64,000 bases of DNA from Granulosicoccus sp045106855 (GTDB taxonomy: Bacteria; Pseudomonadota; Gammaproteobacteria; Granulosicoccales; Granulosicoccaceae). Positions 8,809 to 17,611 of the stretch are shown in pieces. The stretch covers positions 1-64,000 of the forward strand of contig JBGCFI010000033.1 of assembly GCA_045106855.1 (NCBI GenBank), read 5' to 3'. The notes below the pieces were generated by a model. It saw only the letters and a program-made list of their open reading frames with translations. It was not told the origin of the DNA and ran no database searches. The translations under genes and the position numbers were made by a program. Numbering within the stretch: the first letter of the stretch is position 1; each line of letters starts with the position of its first letter.

Positions 8809-9246
8809 ATGCTGATTGCAGATATTCTTCGTGAGAAAGGTGCCCATGTGGAGACGACCACCTCTGGCACTTTGCTCAAGGATGCTATTAAGATGCTGGC
8901 TTCACAGAGAATTGGCGCTTTGCTGGTCAGTGAAGATGGTCGTACCATTGACGGCATCCTCAGTGAGCGAGATGTCGTCAGGGCACTTGCGGATGAGTCT
9001 GTAGAGTTCGCATCGCAAAAAGTGGCCGACCTAATGACCCGCGGCGTATTCACTTGTGCACCAGACGCAACCATAAGTTCCGTGATGGAGTTGATGGACG
9101 AGAAGCGTATCCGCCATGTTCCGGTTACGGTTAACGATGTACTGGCCGGGGTGGTGAGTGTACGTGACATCGTTAACGCGCGATTACAGGAAGCAGAAAT
9201 GGAGCGAAAAGAGCTTACTGATTACATCGCCGGTTCACCTTCATAA
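8809..9246 (+). CDS. Tandem CBS-domain protein
   Basis: A 145-residue protein made almost entirely of two CBS domains (about residues 8-65 and 75-130), ending in a short charged tail. The pair should form one Bateman module that binds an adenine nucleotide. Typical features are GALLVSEDGRTIDGILSERDVVRAL in the first domain and RHVPVTVNDVLAGVVSVRDIV in the second. It is cytosolic, with no enzymatic domain attached. It sits 13 bp upstream of the inositol-dehydrogenase-like gene on the same strand and is likely co-transcribed. Whether it senses energy state for that pathway is unknown. Confidence 0.85.
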   Translation: MLIADILREKGAHVETTTSGTLLKDAIKMLASQRIGALLVSEDGRTIDGILSERDVVRALADESVEFASQKVADLMTRGVFTCAPDATISSVMELMDEKRIRHVPVTVNDVLAGVVSVRDIVNARLQEAEMERKELTDYIAGSPS

Positions 9247-9259
9247 CAGGTCGCGTCTA

Positions 9260-10264
9260 ATGTCTTCAAAAAAACCCTACGAGATAGCATTGTTGGGTGC
9301 GGGCCGAATAGGTAAAGTGCACGCCACTAATATTCATCAGCATCCTGATACACGGATCAAATATGTCGTTGATCCCTTTGGTGAAGCTGCGTCGGAGCTT
9401 GCCGAAAAAGTCGGTGCCTCGGTTATAGAACCTGCTGACGCATTCAACGATGATTCCATAGACGCCATTGTCATCTGTTCCGCAACTGATACCCATGCCG
9501 ATTTTATCGAGCAGAGCCTGTTGGCCGGCAAGGCTGTCTTCTGCGAAAAACCAATAGATCTTTCTATTGAGCGAGTCAACGCATTGTTGCTAAAAACAGC
9601 CGATTGTACAGCGCCATTGTTTGTTGCATTCAATAGACGCTTTGATCCTGCTGCCAGTACGTTGCATGAGCGTGTGGTGGCCGGTGACATCGGTGAAGTG
9701 GAGTTAGTGACGGTTATTTCGAAAGACCCGGAACCACCTCCACTTGCCTATGTCAAGGTATCAGGTGGCTTGTTTCGCGACATGACGATCCATGATTTCG
9801 ACATGGCAAGGTTCATGTTGGGCGAGGAGCCCACCAGCGTCGTGGCTACAGCTTCCGCTCTAACCAGTGAAGAGATTGCTGACGCCGGTGATATCGACAC
9901 AGCCTGTGTGACGCTTCAGTGTGCAAGTGGCAAGATTGCGGTAATCACCAATTCCCGGCGAGCCTGCTTCGGTTACGACCAGCGCATTGAAGTGCATGGT
10001 TCCTTTGGTTCTTTGCGCACTGAAAACGTACCTCTGACCACTCTTGTCCTGGAGCGTGCTGAAGGTGTTCGACGCGAAGCACCGGTACATTTTTTTCTGG
10101 AACGCTATGCTGATGCCTATCGTCTGGAATGGCAACACTTTGTTGATGTGCTCGATGGAAAATGTCAACCTTCATCAACGGCTATAGATGGTCAGCGAGC
10201 GCTGCTCATTGCAGAGGCCGCCTACGAATCGTTAAGGACCGGACAGCGAGTCGTTCTCGACTGA
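9260..10264 (+). CDS. iolG: Inositol 2-dehydrogenase-like Gfo/Idh/MocA oxidoreductase
   Basis: A 334-residue NAD(P)-dependent sugar/polyol dehydrogenase. The ATG at 9260, with an AGG shortly upstream, fits the family start, and a longer frame from 9158 would overlap the CBS gene. The Rossmann motif GAGRIG is at 13-18. Lys97 in CEKP, Asp174 and His178 in DMTIHDFD match the catalytic Lys/Asp/His of inositol 2-dehydrogenase. The reaction would be oxidation of myo-inositol, or a related cyclitol or sugar, to the 2-keto form. No other iol genes are visible, so the substrate assignment stays at family level. Confidence 0.85.
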   Translation: MSSKKPYEIALLGAGRIGKVHATNIHQHPDTRIKYVVDPFGEAASELAEKVGASVIEPADAFNDDSIDAIVICSATDTHADFIEQSLLAGKAVFCEKPIDLSIERVNALLLKTADCTAPLFVAFNRRFDPAASTLHERVVAGDIGEVELVTVISKDPEPPPLAYVKVSGGLFRDMTIHDFDMARFMLGEEPTSVVATASALTSEEIADAGDIDTACVTLQCASGKIAVITNSRRACFGYDQRIEVHGSFGSLRTENVPLTTLVLERAEGVRREAPVHFFLERYADAYRLEWQHFVDVLDGKCQPSSTAIDGQRALLIAEAAYESLRTGQRVVLD

Positions 10265-10295
10265 CTGGTCGTATTTACTATCTGGGATAAAAGCG

Positions 10296-10748
10296 ATGTT
10301 GCCTTCAACCCTAACTGAATTCACCCCGCTGGCATCGCTGATTGGTGGCGTCTTGATCGGGCTTTCGGCCCTGCTAGTGCTTCTGCTTTTTGGCCGCGTC
10401 ACAGGTATTTCCGGCATTACCACGGCAGGGCTTCTAACACCTGCCAGAGATTGGCTATGGCGTATCACGTTTCTAGTCGGGCTGGTTCTGGCACCCTGGT
10501 TCATGACCACGCTTGGTCAGGATCAATGGGGATTAAGCTTTTTGAAATCTCTCCCGGTATCGGACAATCTTGCTGGTATGGCGCTGGCAGGTCTGGCCGT
10601 TGGGGTGGGAACGGTTCTTGGTTCTGGGTGCACTTCGGGGCATGGCGTCTGCGGCCTTGGACGTCTGTCGTTACGCTCATTAATCGCTGTCGTTACTTTT
10701 ATGGTGACAGCTGCTGTAACGGTTGCCACACTGAGGCATATCATCTGA
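10296..10748 (+). CDS. YeeE/YedE-family sulfur transporter, first half
   Basis: A 150-residue membrane protein with about four helices. It carries the YeeE/YedE signature GSGCTSGHGVCG (about residues 109-120), whose cysteines lie in the pore of thiosulfate transporters of this family. Full-length family members have two such halves in one chain. Here each half is a separate gene, and this one ends in TGATG, overlapping the start of the second. The two proteins probably assemble into one transporter. Such pairs often sit with sulfide or persulfide detoxification genes, but none are seen here. Confidence 0.85.
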   Translation: MLPSTLTEFTPLASLIGGVLIGLSALLVLLLFGRVTGISGITTAGLLTPARDWLWRITFLVGLVLAPWFMTTLGQDQWGLSFLKSLPVSDNLAGMALAGLAVGVGTVLGSGCTSGHGVCGLGRLSLRSLIAVVTFMVTAAVTVATLRHII

Positions 10749-11185
10749 TGTACAAAACCTATCTTGCGCATGTTGCACTGGGCCTGGCGTCCGGGTTGTT
10801 GTTCGGTGCCGGTTTACTCATATCAGGTATGGCTAACCCTGCCAAAGTCCTTAATTTTCTGGATGTGCTGGGTCATTGGGATCCGAGTCTGGCCTTCGTC
10901 ATGGGTGGTGCTGTTGCCTGTACCGTTGTTGGATATCCGCTGGTGCAACGAAGGGCACGTCCGATGTTCAGCTTGAATTTCGAACTACCAACGCGGCGAG
11001 ATGTCGACCGCCCCCTGATTGTAGGTGCCGTGCTTTTCGGTCTTGGATGGGGTGTGAGTGGATATTGTCCGGGCCCACTCTGGACCTCGCTGGCAGGGCT
11101 GGCTCCTGGCACCCTTATTTTTGCTGCCTTTATGGTACTGGGCATGTGGGGCACCGCGTTACGCAAGCAACGGCAAACGGATTAA
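10748..11185 (+). CDS. YeeE/YedE-family sulfur transporter, second half
   Basis: The ATG at 10748 overlaps the stop of the preceding gene by one base and gives 145 residues with four predicted helices. The segment GWGVSGYCPGPLW (about 99-111) is the second-half counterpart of the cysteine motif in YeeE/YedE proteins. Translational coupling with the first half implies equal amounts of both, as expected for a hetero-oligomeric channel-like transporter of thiosulfate or a related sulfur anion. It is followed after 8 bp by the convergent YcaQ-like gene. Confidence 0.85.
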   Translation: MYKTYLAHVALGLASGLLFGAGLLISGMANPAKVLNFLDVLGHWDPSLAFVMGGAVACTVVGYPLVQRRARPMFSLNFELPTRRDVDRPLIVGAVLFGLGWGVSGYCPGPLWTSLAGLAPGTLIFAAFMVLGMWGTALRKQRQTD

Positions 11186-11193
11186 TTCTGCAC

Positions 11194-12405
11194 TTATGGG
11201 TGCTTTGATGGTGCGGGAATGTCGCTGACGCTGCTTATATTGGCAAGCTTTGCCAGCCGCTTAAGCTCACTGTGCAAGCGTTGATTTCTGCCAGCGCTAT
11301 TCTTTTCACCCGGTTCTAGCCACCACGCTTTTACATCAAGTATGTCCCTTTTTGGATCGGCGCTAAGATCAATGCGGGCGACAATTTTATCGGCTTCCAG
11401 AACAGGGTAGACGTAATATCCATATTGTCGCTTGGCCGCCGGGGTGTAAATTTCGATGCGGTAGTGCATGCCGAATAATTGTTTCAGTCGCGTTCTGTCA
11501 CGGACCACCGGATCGAACGGACTCAGAATTCGTAAGCGTCGACCAGGCTGGGGAAGTGCCTGCAGGTCATCTTCGATATCTGCAGGGGCATATCGCTGAA
11601 GCAGCTTTCCATCCTGAGTCTGAACCGTGACTTCACGGATTCCGGATGCATTCTGTTGCAGCCAGCGTTTCACCTCGGTTAAGTCGCAGGCATCATAGAA
11701 CTGCTGGATATCCTTTGCGGTGGCAAATCCCAGGCGTTGCAAGGCGGCATTGCACAGATAGTCAATCTGCTCTTTGTGGCTGAAAGAGGTGTCGCGTATT
11801 CTCGATGGTATTACCCGTTCGGCAAGGTCGTAATACTTGATGAAGCCCTGGCGATGAGAGACGCACAAATCGCCTTTTAGCCAGAGATAATCCAGTGCCA
11901 GTTTATGCGGTGGTCGCATCCAGGCATGGACGGATTTGTCGGCACGCTGCGTATGCGTATCTGCAAAATCCCTCGAGCATTTTGGTCCGTTGTGCCTGAT
12001 CTGCTGCAACATCTGTTTCTGCACTTTAACGCCGGCTAGCTGTTTGCCAAGGGCACCTCTTTTGTAAACTTCGCTGCGCCGCTGATGTTGTCGTTGCCAC
12101 CATGGATAAAGTTCAAGCGGAAGAATAACCGCATCATGGCTGAAGTGTTCGAATACGGTTGGTGCAGCACCCAGGAGCGAGTTGTAGTCTTTCTGTCGGT
12201 AACCGGGGTGTCGGCTCCATAATATATGGTGGTGGGCTCGGACCACGGTATTGATGGAATCCAGTTGCACCATACCTAGCTGGCGTACAGTATCCAGAAT
12301 GTCCTGATCCGAGCGTGCCGCGCGTGGGGAGCTAAGCATGCCTTGTCTGTGTAACCACAGGCGCCTGGCTTGTTGATTGGTGAGAATGATGGGTGAGTCG
12401 GGCAC
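11194..12405 (-). CDS. ycaQ: YcaQ/AlkX-type winged-helix DNA glycosylase
   Basis: A 403-residue member of the HTH_42 family of winged-helix DNA glycosylases, of which E. coli YcaQ unhooks interstrand crosslinks. The catalytic Q-x-D motif is present as QLD at residues 47-49 in MVQLDSINTVVRAHH, which distinguishes it from AlkZ-type QxQ enzymes. RILSPFDPVVRDR (about 290-303) and the YYVYPVLEADKIVARIDL segment are also typical. It acts on DNA in the cytoplasm. It is monocistronic, convergent with the sulfur-transporter pair and divergent from the DUF533 gene. Confidence 0.85.
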   Translation of the reverse strand: MPDSPIILTNQQARRLWLHRQGMLSSPRAARSDQDILDTVRQLGMVQLDSINTVVRAHHHILWSRHPGYRQKDYNSLLGAAPTVFEHFSHDAVILPLELYPWWQRQHQRRSEVYKRGALGKQLAGVKVQKQMLQQIRHNGPKCSRDFADTHTQRADKSVHAWMRPPHKLALDYLWLKGDLCVSHRQGFIKYYDLAERVIPSRIRDTSFSHKEQIDYLCNAALQRLGFATAKDIQQFYDACDLTEVKRWLQQNASGIREVTVQTQDGKLLQRYAPADIEDDLQALPQPGRRLRILSPFDPVVRDRTRLKQLFGMHYRIEIYTPAAKRQYGYYVYPVLEADKIVARIDLSADPKRDILDVKAWWLEPGEKNSAGRNQRLHSELKRLAKLANISSVSDIPAPSKHP

Positions 12406-12498
12406 GTAGGGTAAATATCTGTTTGAAATGTCTGATCAGTTACAATGCATGGTATCGCGTCGCAGTAGTGGCGTTGTCAATCACTTTAGGAGAGCTTT

Positions 12499-13287
12499 AT
12501 GAGTCTTGTAGGAACACTTGGACGTATTGCTGTGGGCGTCGCCATGGCTAAAGGCGTGGGAAAAATGATGAGTGCCGGTCGCAGTGGTGGAGGCGGTGGT
12601 TTGGGTGGTGCTCTAGGTGGTGCTTTGGGCGGCGGAGGAGCCGGTGGAGCAGGCGGTGGTCTTGGAGGTTTGCTAGGAAGCGTATTGGGTGGCGGTGGTG
12701 CCGCTGGCGGAAGCGGTGGTGCTCTGGGCAACCTTGGATCATTATTGGGTGGCGGTGGTGCTGCCGCTGGTGGTGGCATGGCCGGCGGGCTCGGTGGATT
12801 ACTCGAAAGTATCTCTGGTGGAGGTTCGGCTGCTGGCAATGCCGGTGATACAGCTCCTGCCAGTGGCAGTCTGGGTCATTTGCTCAACGGTGCCTTGCAA
12901 GGCAACAGTATTCCGGAGCCGGAGCCTGCACAGGAAGATCTCGCCAAAATACTCATTCGTGCCATGGTCAATGCGGCCAAATCAGATGGTGAAATTGACC
13001 AGACAGAACAACAGAAAATTGTTGCTAATCTGGGAGATGAGGTGAGTGATGAAGAGCGCCAGTTTGTCATCAGTGAAATGCGTTCACCACTGGATGCACA
13101 AGGCTTTATTAACAGCATTCCCCAGGGTGCGGGACCTCAGGTTTACATGATGTCCCTGCTTGGTATTGATCTCGATTCCCGCGAAGAGGCGCAGTACCTG
13201 GACACGCTTCGCAAGGGTGTGAATATGAGCGAGAACGAAGCCAACGCCATTCATCAAAAGCTGGGTGTACCAACACTCTATAGCTAG
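12499..13287 (+). CDS. Glycine-rich DUF533 / TerB-like protein
   Basis: A 262-residue protein preceded by AGGAGAG. The first 20 residues (SLVGTLGRIAVGVAMAKGVG) are the conserved start of DUF533 proteins such as YebE. Residues about 28-110 are a low-complexity glycine/alanine stretch rich in GGG, GGAL and GLGGL. Residues about 143-260 form a helical TerB-like domain with the acidic motif NAAKSDGEIDQTEQQKI. The glycine-rich part is longer than in the family members I recall and may vary in length between strains. The function is unknown. TerB-like domains occur in membrane-associated stress proteins. Confidence 0.8.
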   Translation: MSLVGTLGRIAVGVAMAKGVGKMMSAGRSGGGGGLGGALGGALGGGGAGGAGGGLGGLLGSVLGGGGAAGGSGGALGNLGSLLGGGGAAAGGGMAGGLGGLLESISGGGSAAGNAGDTAPASGSLGHLLNGALQGNSIPEPEPAQEDLAKILIRAMVNAAKSDGEIDQTEQQKIVANLGDEVSDEERQFVISEMRSPLDAQGFINSIPQGAGPQVYMMSLLGIDLDSREEAQYLDTLRKGVNMSENEANAIHQKLGVPTLYS

Positions 13288-13335
13288 TTTGCCCCAACGC
13301 TCTTCATTCAGCCCCTGGTGGGTTGACGGAGGATC

Positions 13336-14577
13336 ATGTTGTACCGCTCCGCTAGAGAGATTGCGGCTGCGCTTCTGATCACTATCTCCACGATCATTAG
13401 CGCAGCCTGCGTACACGATCCGGTAGACGCTGCTAATCTTGCCGTTGGTCGCTTGCCCGGCTTTGCAGTCGCAGATAGCAAAGCCAATTCCACACAGGCT
13501 TTCGAGAGCTATAGATCCTTGGTGGATCAATGGCTAGAGGTGCGCTCTATGCCGCATCGAACCTCCGAAGCACGCAAGCTTAATCTGCCGTTTGAACTCA
13601 AAGCCAATCCGGATGTTCCGTATCGTGGGCGTTATCTGCTTTTCCATGGGCTTAATGATTCAACCTATGTGTGGCAGCCATTGGCGGCAGAGCTTTCACA
13701 TAGAGGCTTTGATGTCAGAGCTATCCTGTTTGATGGGCACGGCTCCACTCCTGAGGATATGCTTCATGTTCGCTGGGAATGGTGGCTGGAAACAGCCAGA
13801 GAGCATTTCGCGCTTTGGAATGAAGACGATATTCCCATGTTTATCGGCGGATTTTCAATGGGGGCAGTTATTGCCACCTGGCTCGCACTGGATAACCCGA
13901 GCGTAGCGGGTTTGTTATTGGTGTCACCGGCCTTCGAGAGTCGACTCAATCACTATTTGCGCTGGTCAGGGATCTATGCGCGATTCAAGCCCTGGGTTTT
14001 TGGCGGCATGATTCGTGAGGATAACCCGATAAAATACAACTCGATCCCCGTAAATTCAGGTTGGCAGTACTTCCAGCTGACCCGGGGATTAAAGCGCCGA
14101 TGGCGATGGCAGGATCGTCTGGAGATGCCGACATTCATGGTATTGACCGAAGATGACTCTGTCGTGTCCACGAAGTACACAAAGACGTTGTTTAGAAAAC
14201 GATTTATATCCGACGATTCCAGGCTCCTGAGTTACTCAGCAGAGCCTGCACGATTCACCTCTGGCGTATCTGAGCAGAGTGATGAAAGAATGGTATTTCG
14301 ATCATCGTATTTTCCAGATCGTCGTTTGCTCAACCAGTCTCACCTGGGGCTGATGTATCCTCCGGATGACCCTTTGTTTGGTGAGCGTGGCAGGGTATTG
14401 GTGTGTAACGGTAACGAGTACCCGGTGTTTTCTGCGTGCATGCGCTCAACCAGTCACTGGTATGGCGCTCAACACACACCTTCACCCGACGGTGTGCCAG
14501 TCGCCCGCACCACGTACAACGCTGACTGGTCCGCCATGCTGGAACTTATGGACTCCGTACTACTGGGTACGCATTAG
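13336..14577 (+). CDS. Exported alpha/beta hydrolase (lysophospholipase/lipase-like)
   Basis: A 413-residue protein preceded by GGAGG. A hydrophobic N-terminus ending in SAAC suggests a signal peptide, and Cys25 could be a non-canonical lipoprotein site. The hydrolase core has an HG oxyanion motif at 114-115 and the nucleophile elbow GFSMG at 182-186, making Ser184 the nucleophile. EDDS (about 275) and a late SHLG histidine (about 338) are candidates for the acid and base. It is probably a periplasmic or envelope-bound serine esterase, perhaps acting on lipids. The pqi lipid-transport operon begins 92 bp downstream on the same strand. Confidence 0.75.
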   Translation: MLYRSAREIAAALLITISTIISAACVHDPVDAANLAVGRLPGFAVADSKANSTQAFESYRSLVDQWLEVRSMPHRTSEARKLNLPFELKANPDVPYRGRYLLFHGLNDSTYVWQPLAAELSHRGFDVRAILFDGHGSTPEDMLHVRWEWWLETAREHFALWNEDDIPMFIGGFSMGAVIATWLALDNPSVAGLLLVSPAFESRLNHYLRWSGIYARFKPWVFGGMIREDNPIKYNSIPVNSGWQYFQLTRGLKRRWRWQDRLEMPTFMVLTEDDSVVSTKYTKTLFRKRFISDDSRLLSYSAEPARFTSGVSEQSDERMVFRSSYFPDRRLLNQSHLGLMYPPDDPLFGERGRVLVCNGNEYPVFSACMRSTSHWYGAQHTPSPDGVPVARTTYNADWSAMLELMDSVLLGTH

Positions 14578-14669
14578 CCTGCCTGGCGGAACATTTACAG
14601 GTAGTGAACTGTCAGACACTCCATCCGCTACAATACTTGTTTCAATGTGTTTGAGTCTCCTGTCCACTG

Positions 14670-15305
14670 ATGGCGTTATCGTCCAGTCATGATGTGTCGT
14701 TTGACGACCTGGTTGCCTGTCCGGGATGCGATCTGCTGCATTATCGCAGGCAGCTGCAACCGGGTGAGTGCGCACGTTGCGAGCGTTGCAACGATGTCAT
14801 TCAAACCTGTAAACCGAATACGATTGATCGTTCGCTGGCGGCCACACTGGCTGCGCTGACGCTATTGCTGTTGAGTCTGTTCACTCCTTTTCTGTCGCTA
14901 TCTCGCGCGGGAATCGAAAGTAGTATTTCTGTTCTGGATGCCGTTGAATCCTTGTGGGAATCGCAGATGCGCTGGCTTGGACTAACCACTCTCGCCCTGA
15001 TAGTCCTGTTGCCGCTTAGCCGACTGTTACTGATGGGGTTTGTTCTCTGCAGGCTTCGTTTCAAGCGCAAAGTGCGTCGCTCCATGCGAATTGCCTTTCG
15101 CTGGGCCCTGAAGCTTGAGCCGTGGGCAATGGCTGATATCTTCATGGTAGGTGTGGTGGTATCGCTTGTAAAAATCAGCACGCTGGCCAATCTCTCCGTC
15201 GGAATCGCGTTCTGGGCACTCCTGGCGTTGGTAGGAGTTTCCTGGCTTATAAGTTCAACGCTGTGTAAGGACACAATATGGATACGACTCAGACAGTATC
15301 AGTAA
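14670..15305 (+). CDS. pqiA: PqiA-like inner-membrane protein, first half
   Basis: A 211-residue protein with a zinc-ribbon-like N-terminus (ACPGC at 16-20, CARCERC at about 36-42) followed by about four membrane helices. This is the arrangement of one half of PqiA/LetA. In E. coli PqiA is a single chain of about 417 residues with two such halves. Here the halves are separate genes and the second starts 28 bp before this one ends. PqiA sits in the inner membrane and works with the PqiB MCE tunnel and the PqiC lipoprotein to move lipids between the membranes. Confidence 0.85.
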   Translation: MALSSSHDVSFDDLVACPGCDLLHYRRQLQPGECARCERCNDVIQTCKPNTIDRSLAATLAALTLLLLSLFTPFLSLSRAGIESSISVLDAVESLWESQMRWLGLTTLALIVLLPLSRLLLMGFVLCRLRFKRKVRRSMRIAFRWALKLEPWAMADIFMVGVVVSLVKISTLANLSVGIAFWALLALVGVSWLISSTLCKDTIWIRLRQYQ

Positions 15306-15937
15306 GCGCTCGGGAGCTAGGGCTAAAGGCTTGCGCAAGTTGTGGTCGCCTGCAGAAGATTGCGGATGAGCGACCCTGTTACCGCTGTGGCGCATTGGTG
15401 GTGGTTCGCCGCCCCATGAGTATTCAGCGCACATGGGCATTTCTGCTGGTTGGCATGATTACCTACATTCCCGCGAATGTCATGCCGATCCTGATCACCA
15501 ATTCCTACGCTGGTAATGTCGAGGACACCATCATGAGCGGGGTTTTTTCACTGATTGCCTCGGAAAGTTATTTTGTGGCGGGTGTTGTTTTCTTTGCCAG
15601 CATCTGTATTCCCATCGCCAAGTTTCTGATTATCGCCATGCTCGCGCTCAGCCTGCAGTTTGCATGGGATCTGTCAGAGCACACACGTCATCGTTTGCAT
15701 ACTGTTACAGAGTTTATCGGCAGGTGGTCTATGATTGATGTGTTCGTGGTGGCTGTACTGGCAGCCCTTATTCAACTTGGCACTATCATGACTATCAGGC
15801 CAGGTACAGCTGCCAGTGCATTTGCGGTATCTGTGTTGTTTACCATGCTGGCGGCCGGTTCGCTGGATCCCCGTCTGCTATGGGACAGGCAAGACTCTCG
15901 TAGTACCCACGACAAGAGCAAAACAGCAACTTCATGA
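15278..15937 (+). CDS. pqiA: PqiA-like inner-membrane protein, second half
   Basis: A 219-residue partner of the preceding gene. It overlaps that gene's 3' end by 28 bp and starts at ATG 15278, preceded by AAGG. Two cysteine pairs, CASCG (about 20-24) and CYRCG (about 34-38), form the zinc-ribbon-like N-terminus, followed by four helices with MIDVFVVAVLAAL (about 152-164), a strongly conserved PqiA segment. The overlap argues that both halves are made together. I see no frameshift that would join them: the second has its own start and ribosome site, so this is a real gene split rather than a broken gene. Confidence 0.87.
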   Translation: MDTTQTVSVSARELGLKACASCGRLQKIADERPCYRCGALVVVRRPMSIQRTWAFLLVGMITYIPANVMPILITNSYAGNVEDTIMSGVFSLIASESYFVAGVVFFASICIPIAKFLIIAMLALSLQFAWDLSEHTRHRLHTVTEFIGRWSMIDVFVVAVLAALIQLGTIMTIRPGTAASAFAVSVLFTMLAAGSLDPRLLWDRQDSRSTHDKSKTATS

Positions 15938-15961
15938 TCCTGATACTCGAGAAGGTTACGT

Positions 15962-17608
15962 ATGGCCGCTAAAACGCCAGCCACCTCCAGACTGTCACAT
16001 GGGCGAGACAGCTCGTTTCGAGTATCGCTTGCGTGGATCCTGCCTCTGGGTGCTGTGCTGTTCGCCGGTTGGGTACTCTGGCAGTCATACGCGCAACGCG
16101 GCCCGCTCATAGAGATTACATTTGACAACGCCGGTGGAGTGAGCGCTGGTGAGACTCGTGTGCGTCGCAATGATGTCGATGTAGGGCGGGTTGAGTCTGT
16201 GCGACTGGCCGATGATCTCAACTCGGTCGTCGTCAGTGTACGAATGGATCCCCAGGTTGCCCCATATCTGGACGACAATACGCGCTTTTGGATAGTCAAC
16301 GCACGCATTAACACCACTGAAATTTCTGGCCTGGCCACCTTACTTTCCGGTTCTTATGTTGAGGTGGACTGGGACGATCAACCCGGTGAACGATCAACAG
16401 AATTCGTGGGTCTGTCTGAGCCACCGCTAACCAAGAGAGGCACCCCCGGCTTACGTTTGACCTTAGCTGCCGAAGAGGCTGGATACATCTATGTTGGCTC
16501 GCCTGTGTTTATGCGGCAGATCGAAGTGGGCAGGGTGGAGCGGCGCAGACTTTCCAGCAATGCAACGCAAGTATTGTTTGACATCTTTATAGAAGCGCCA
16601 TATCACAACAATGTCTATCCGGACACGCGATTTTTTGGCGTCTCCGGTGTCGAGGGTAAAGTGGATGCCGAAGGGGCAAGCGTTCGAATCGAATCAATGT
16701 CTGCGCTATTTACCGGCGGAATTGCATTTGAAAACCCGACAGACATATCCCTTAGCCAACCGGTCGGGCAAAACGGAAAACGTTTCAAGCTATTCGACTC
16801 TCGCTCAGAAGCGCGCGACAGCATCTTTGATGGTGTAGAGGATCAGCGCTATCGCTTCATTGCTACATTTGAAGGATCCGTTAAAGGCTTAAGGCGCGAT
16901 GCACCCATTGAATACAATGGCTTGAAGGTTGGGCGTGTGCATTCCGTATCGGTCACGCTTCCACAGAGTGCCGGAGATCCGGGCAGTGCCGTGGTTATGA
17001 TGCAGTTTCAACCAAGCAGGCTTGGCTTTGACAACATCAGCAAAGTTCAGTGGCATGAAAAGTTCTCATCTTTGGTCGAAAACGGCATGCGAGTTCAGCT
17101 TGCTACCGGCAATTTGCTAACCGGTTCCCTTATTGTCAAGCTGGTGTCAAAACCTGAATTTGATGGTGAGCAGATAGACTTTGATGCCAAGCCTTACCCT
17201 TCGCTTCCGGTTATTGCCTCCAATGTGGAAGCCGTTACCGCTGATGTGGAAACACTGGTTAAAAACCTTTCGGAGTTACCATTGGATAGCCTGGTAAATT
17301 CCGCCACGCAACTGCTTGATGATGCGCGCCAGCTTATTGCAAGTCCTGATGTAGCGGCGCTACCCGCTCAATTATCCGACTCCATGGCTGCATTGTCTCA
17401 GGCCAGCGCCGGATTGCCGGAGATGGTTCGTTCATTGACTGCTGCTTCTGAAAACGCCAATGATGTAATGGAGGGTTTGTCACCAGATTCCGAGATTTAC
17501 ATTGAGTTATCAGCCGCTGCGCGCGAATTACGCATTGCGGCCAAATCCATAGCAGCATTTGCTGAACTCCTTGAAGAAAATCCTAGCGCTGTATTTACGG
17601 GTAGATAG
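15962..17608 (+). CDS. pqiB: PqiB-like MCE-domain intermembrane transport protein
   Basis: A 548-residue protein, close to E. coli PqiB (about 546). One N-terminal membrane helix (about 22-42) is followed by three MCE domains (about 45-140, 158-265 and 290-400). The first holds ITFDNAGGVSAGETRVRRNDVDVGRV, the typical opening of an MCE fold, and the third repeats this with IEYNGLKVGRV. The C-terminal 140 residues are helical and likely form the needle-like coiled coil of PqiB. It should assemble as a hexameric tunnel across the periplasm for lipid transport. It starts 24 bp after the second pqiA half and ends 3 bp before pqiC. Confidence 0.9.
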   Translation: MAAKTPATSRLSHGRDSSFRVSLAWILPLGAVLFAGWVLWQSYAQRGPLIEITFDNAGGVSAGETRVRRNDVDVGRVESVRLADDLNSVVVSVRMDPQVAPYLDDNTRFWIVNARINTTEISGLATLLSGSYVEVDWDDQPGERSTEFVGLSEPPLTKRGTPGLRLTLAAEEAGYIYVGSPVFMRQIEVGRVERRRLSSNATQVLFDIFIEAPYHNNVYPDTRFFGVSGVEGKVDAEGASVRIESMSALFTGGIAFENPTDISLSQPVGQNGKRFKLFDSRSEARDSIFDGVEDQRYRFIATFEGSVKGLRRDAPIEYNGLKVGRVHSVSVTLPQSAGDPGSAVVMMQFQPSRLGFDNISKVQWHEKFSSLVENGMRVQLATGNLLTGSLIVKLVSKPEFDGEQIDFDAKPYPSLPVIASNVEAVTADVETLVKNLSELPLDSLVNSATQLLDDARQLIASPDVAALPAQLSDSMAALSQASAGLPEMVRSLTAASENANDVMEGLSPDSEIYIELSAAARELRIAAKSIAAFAELLEENPSAVFTGR

Positions 17609-17611
17609 TTT

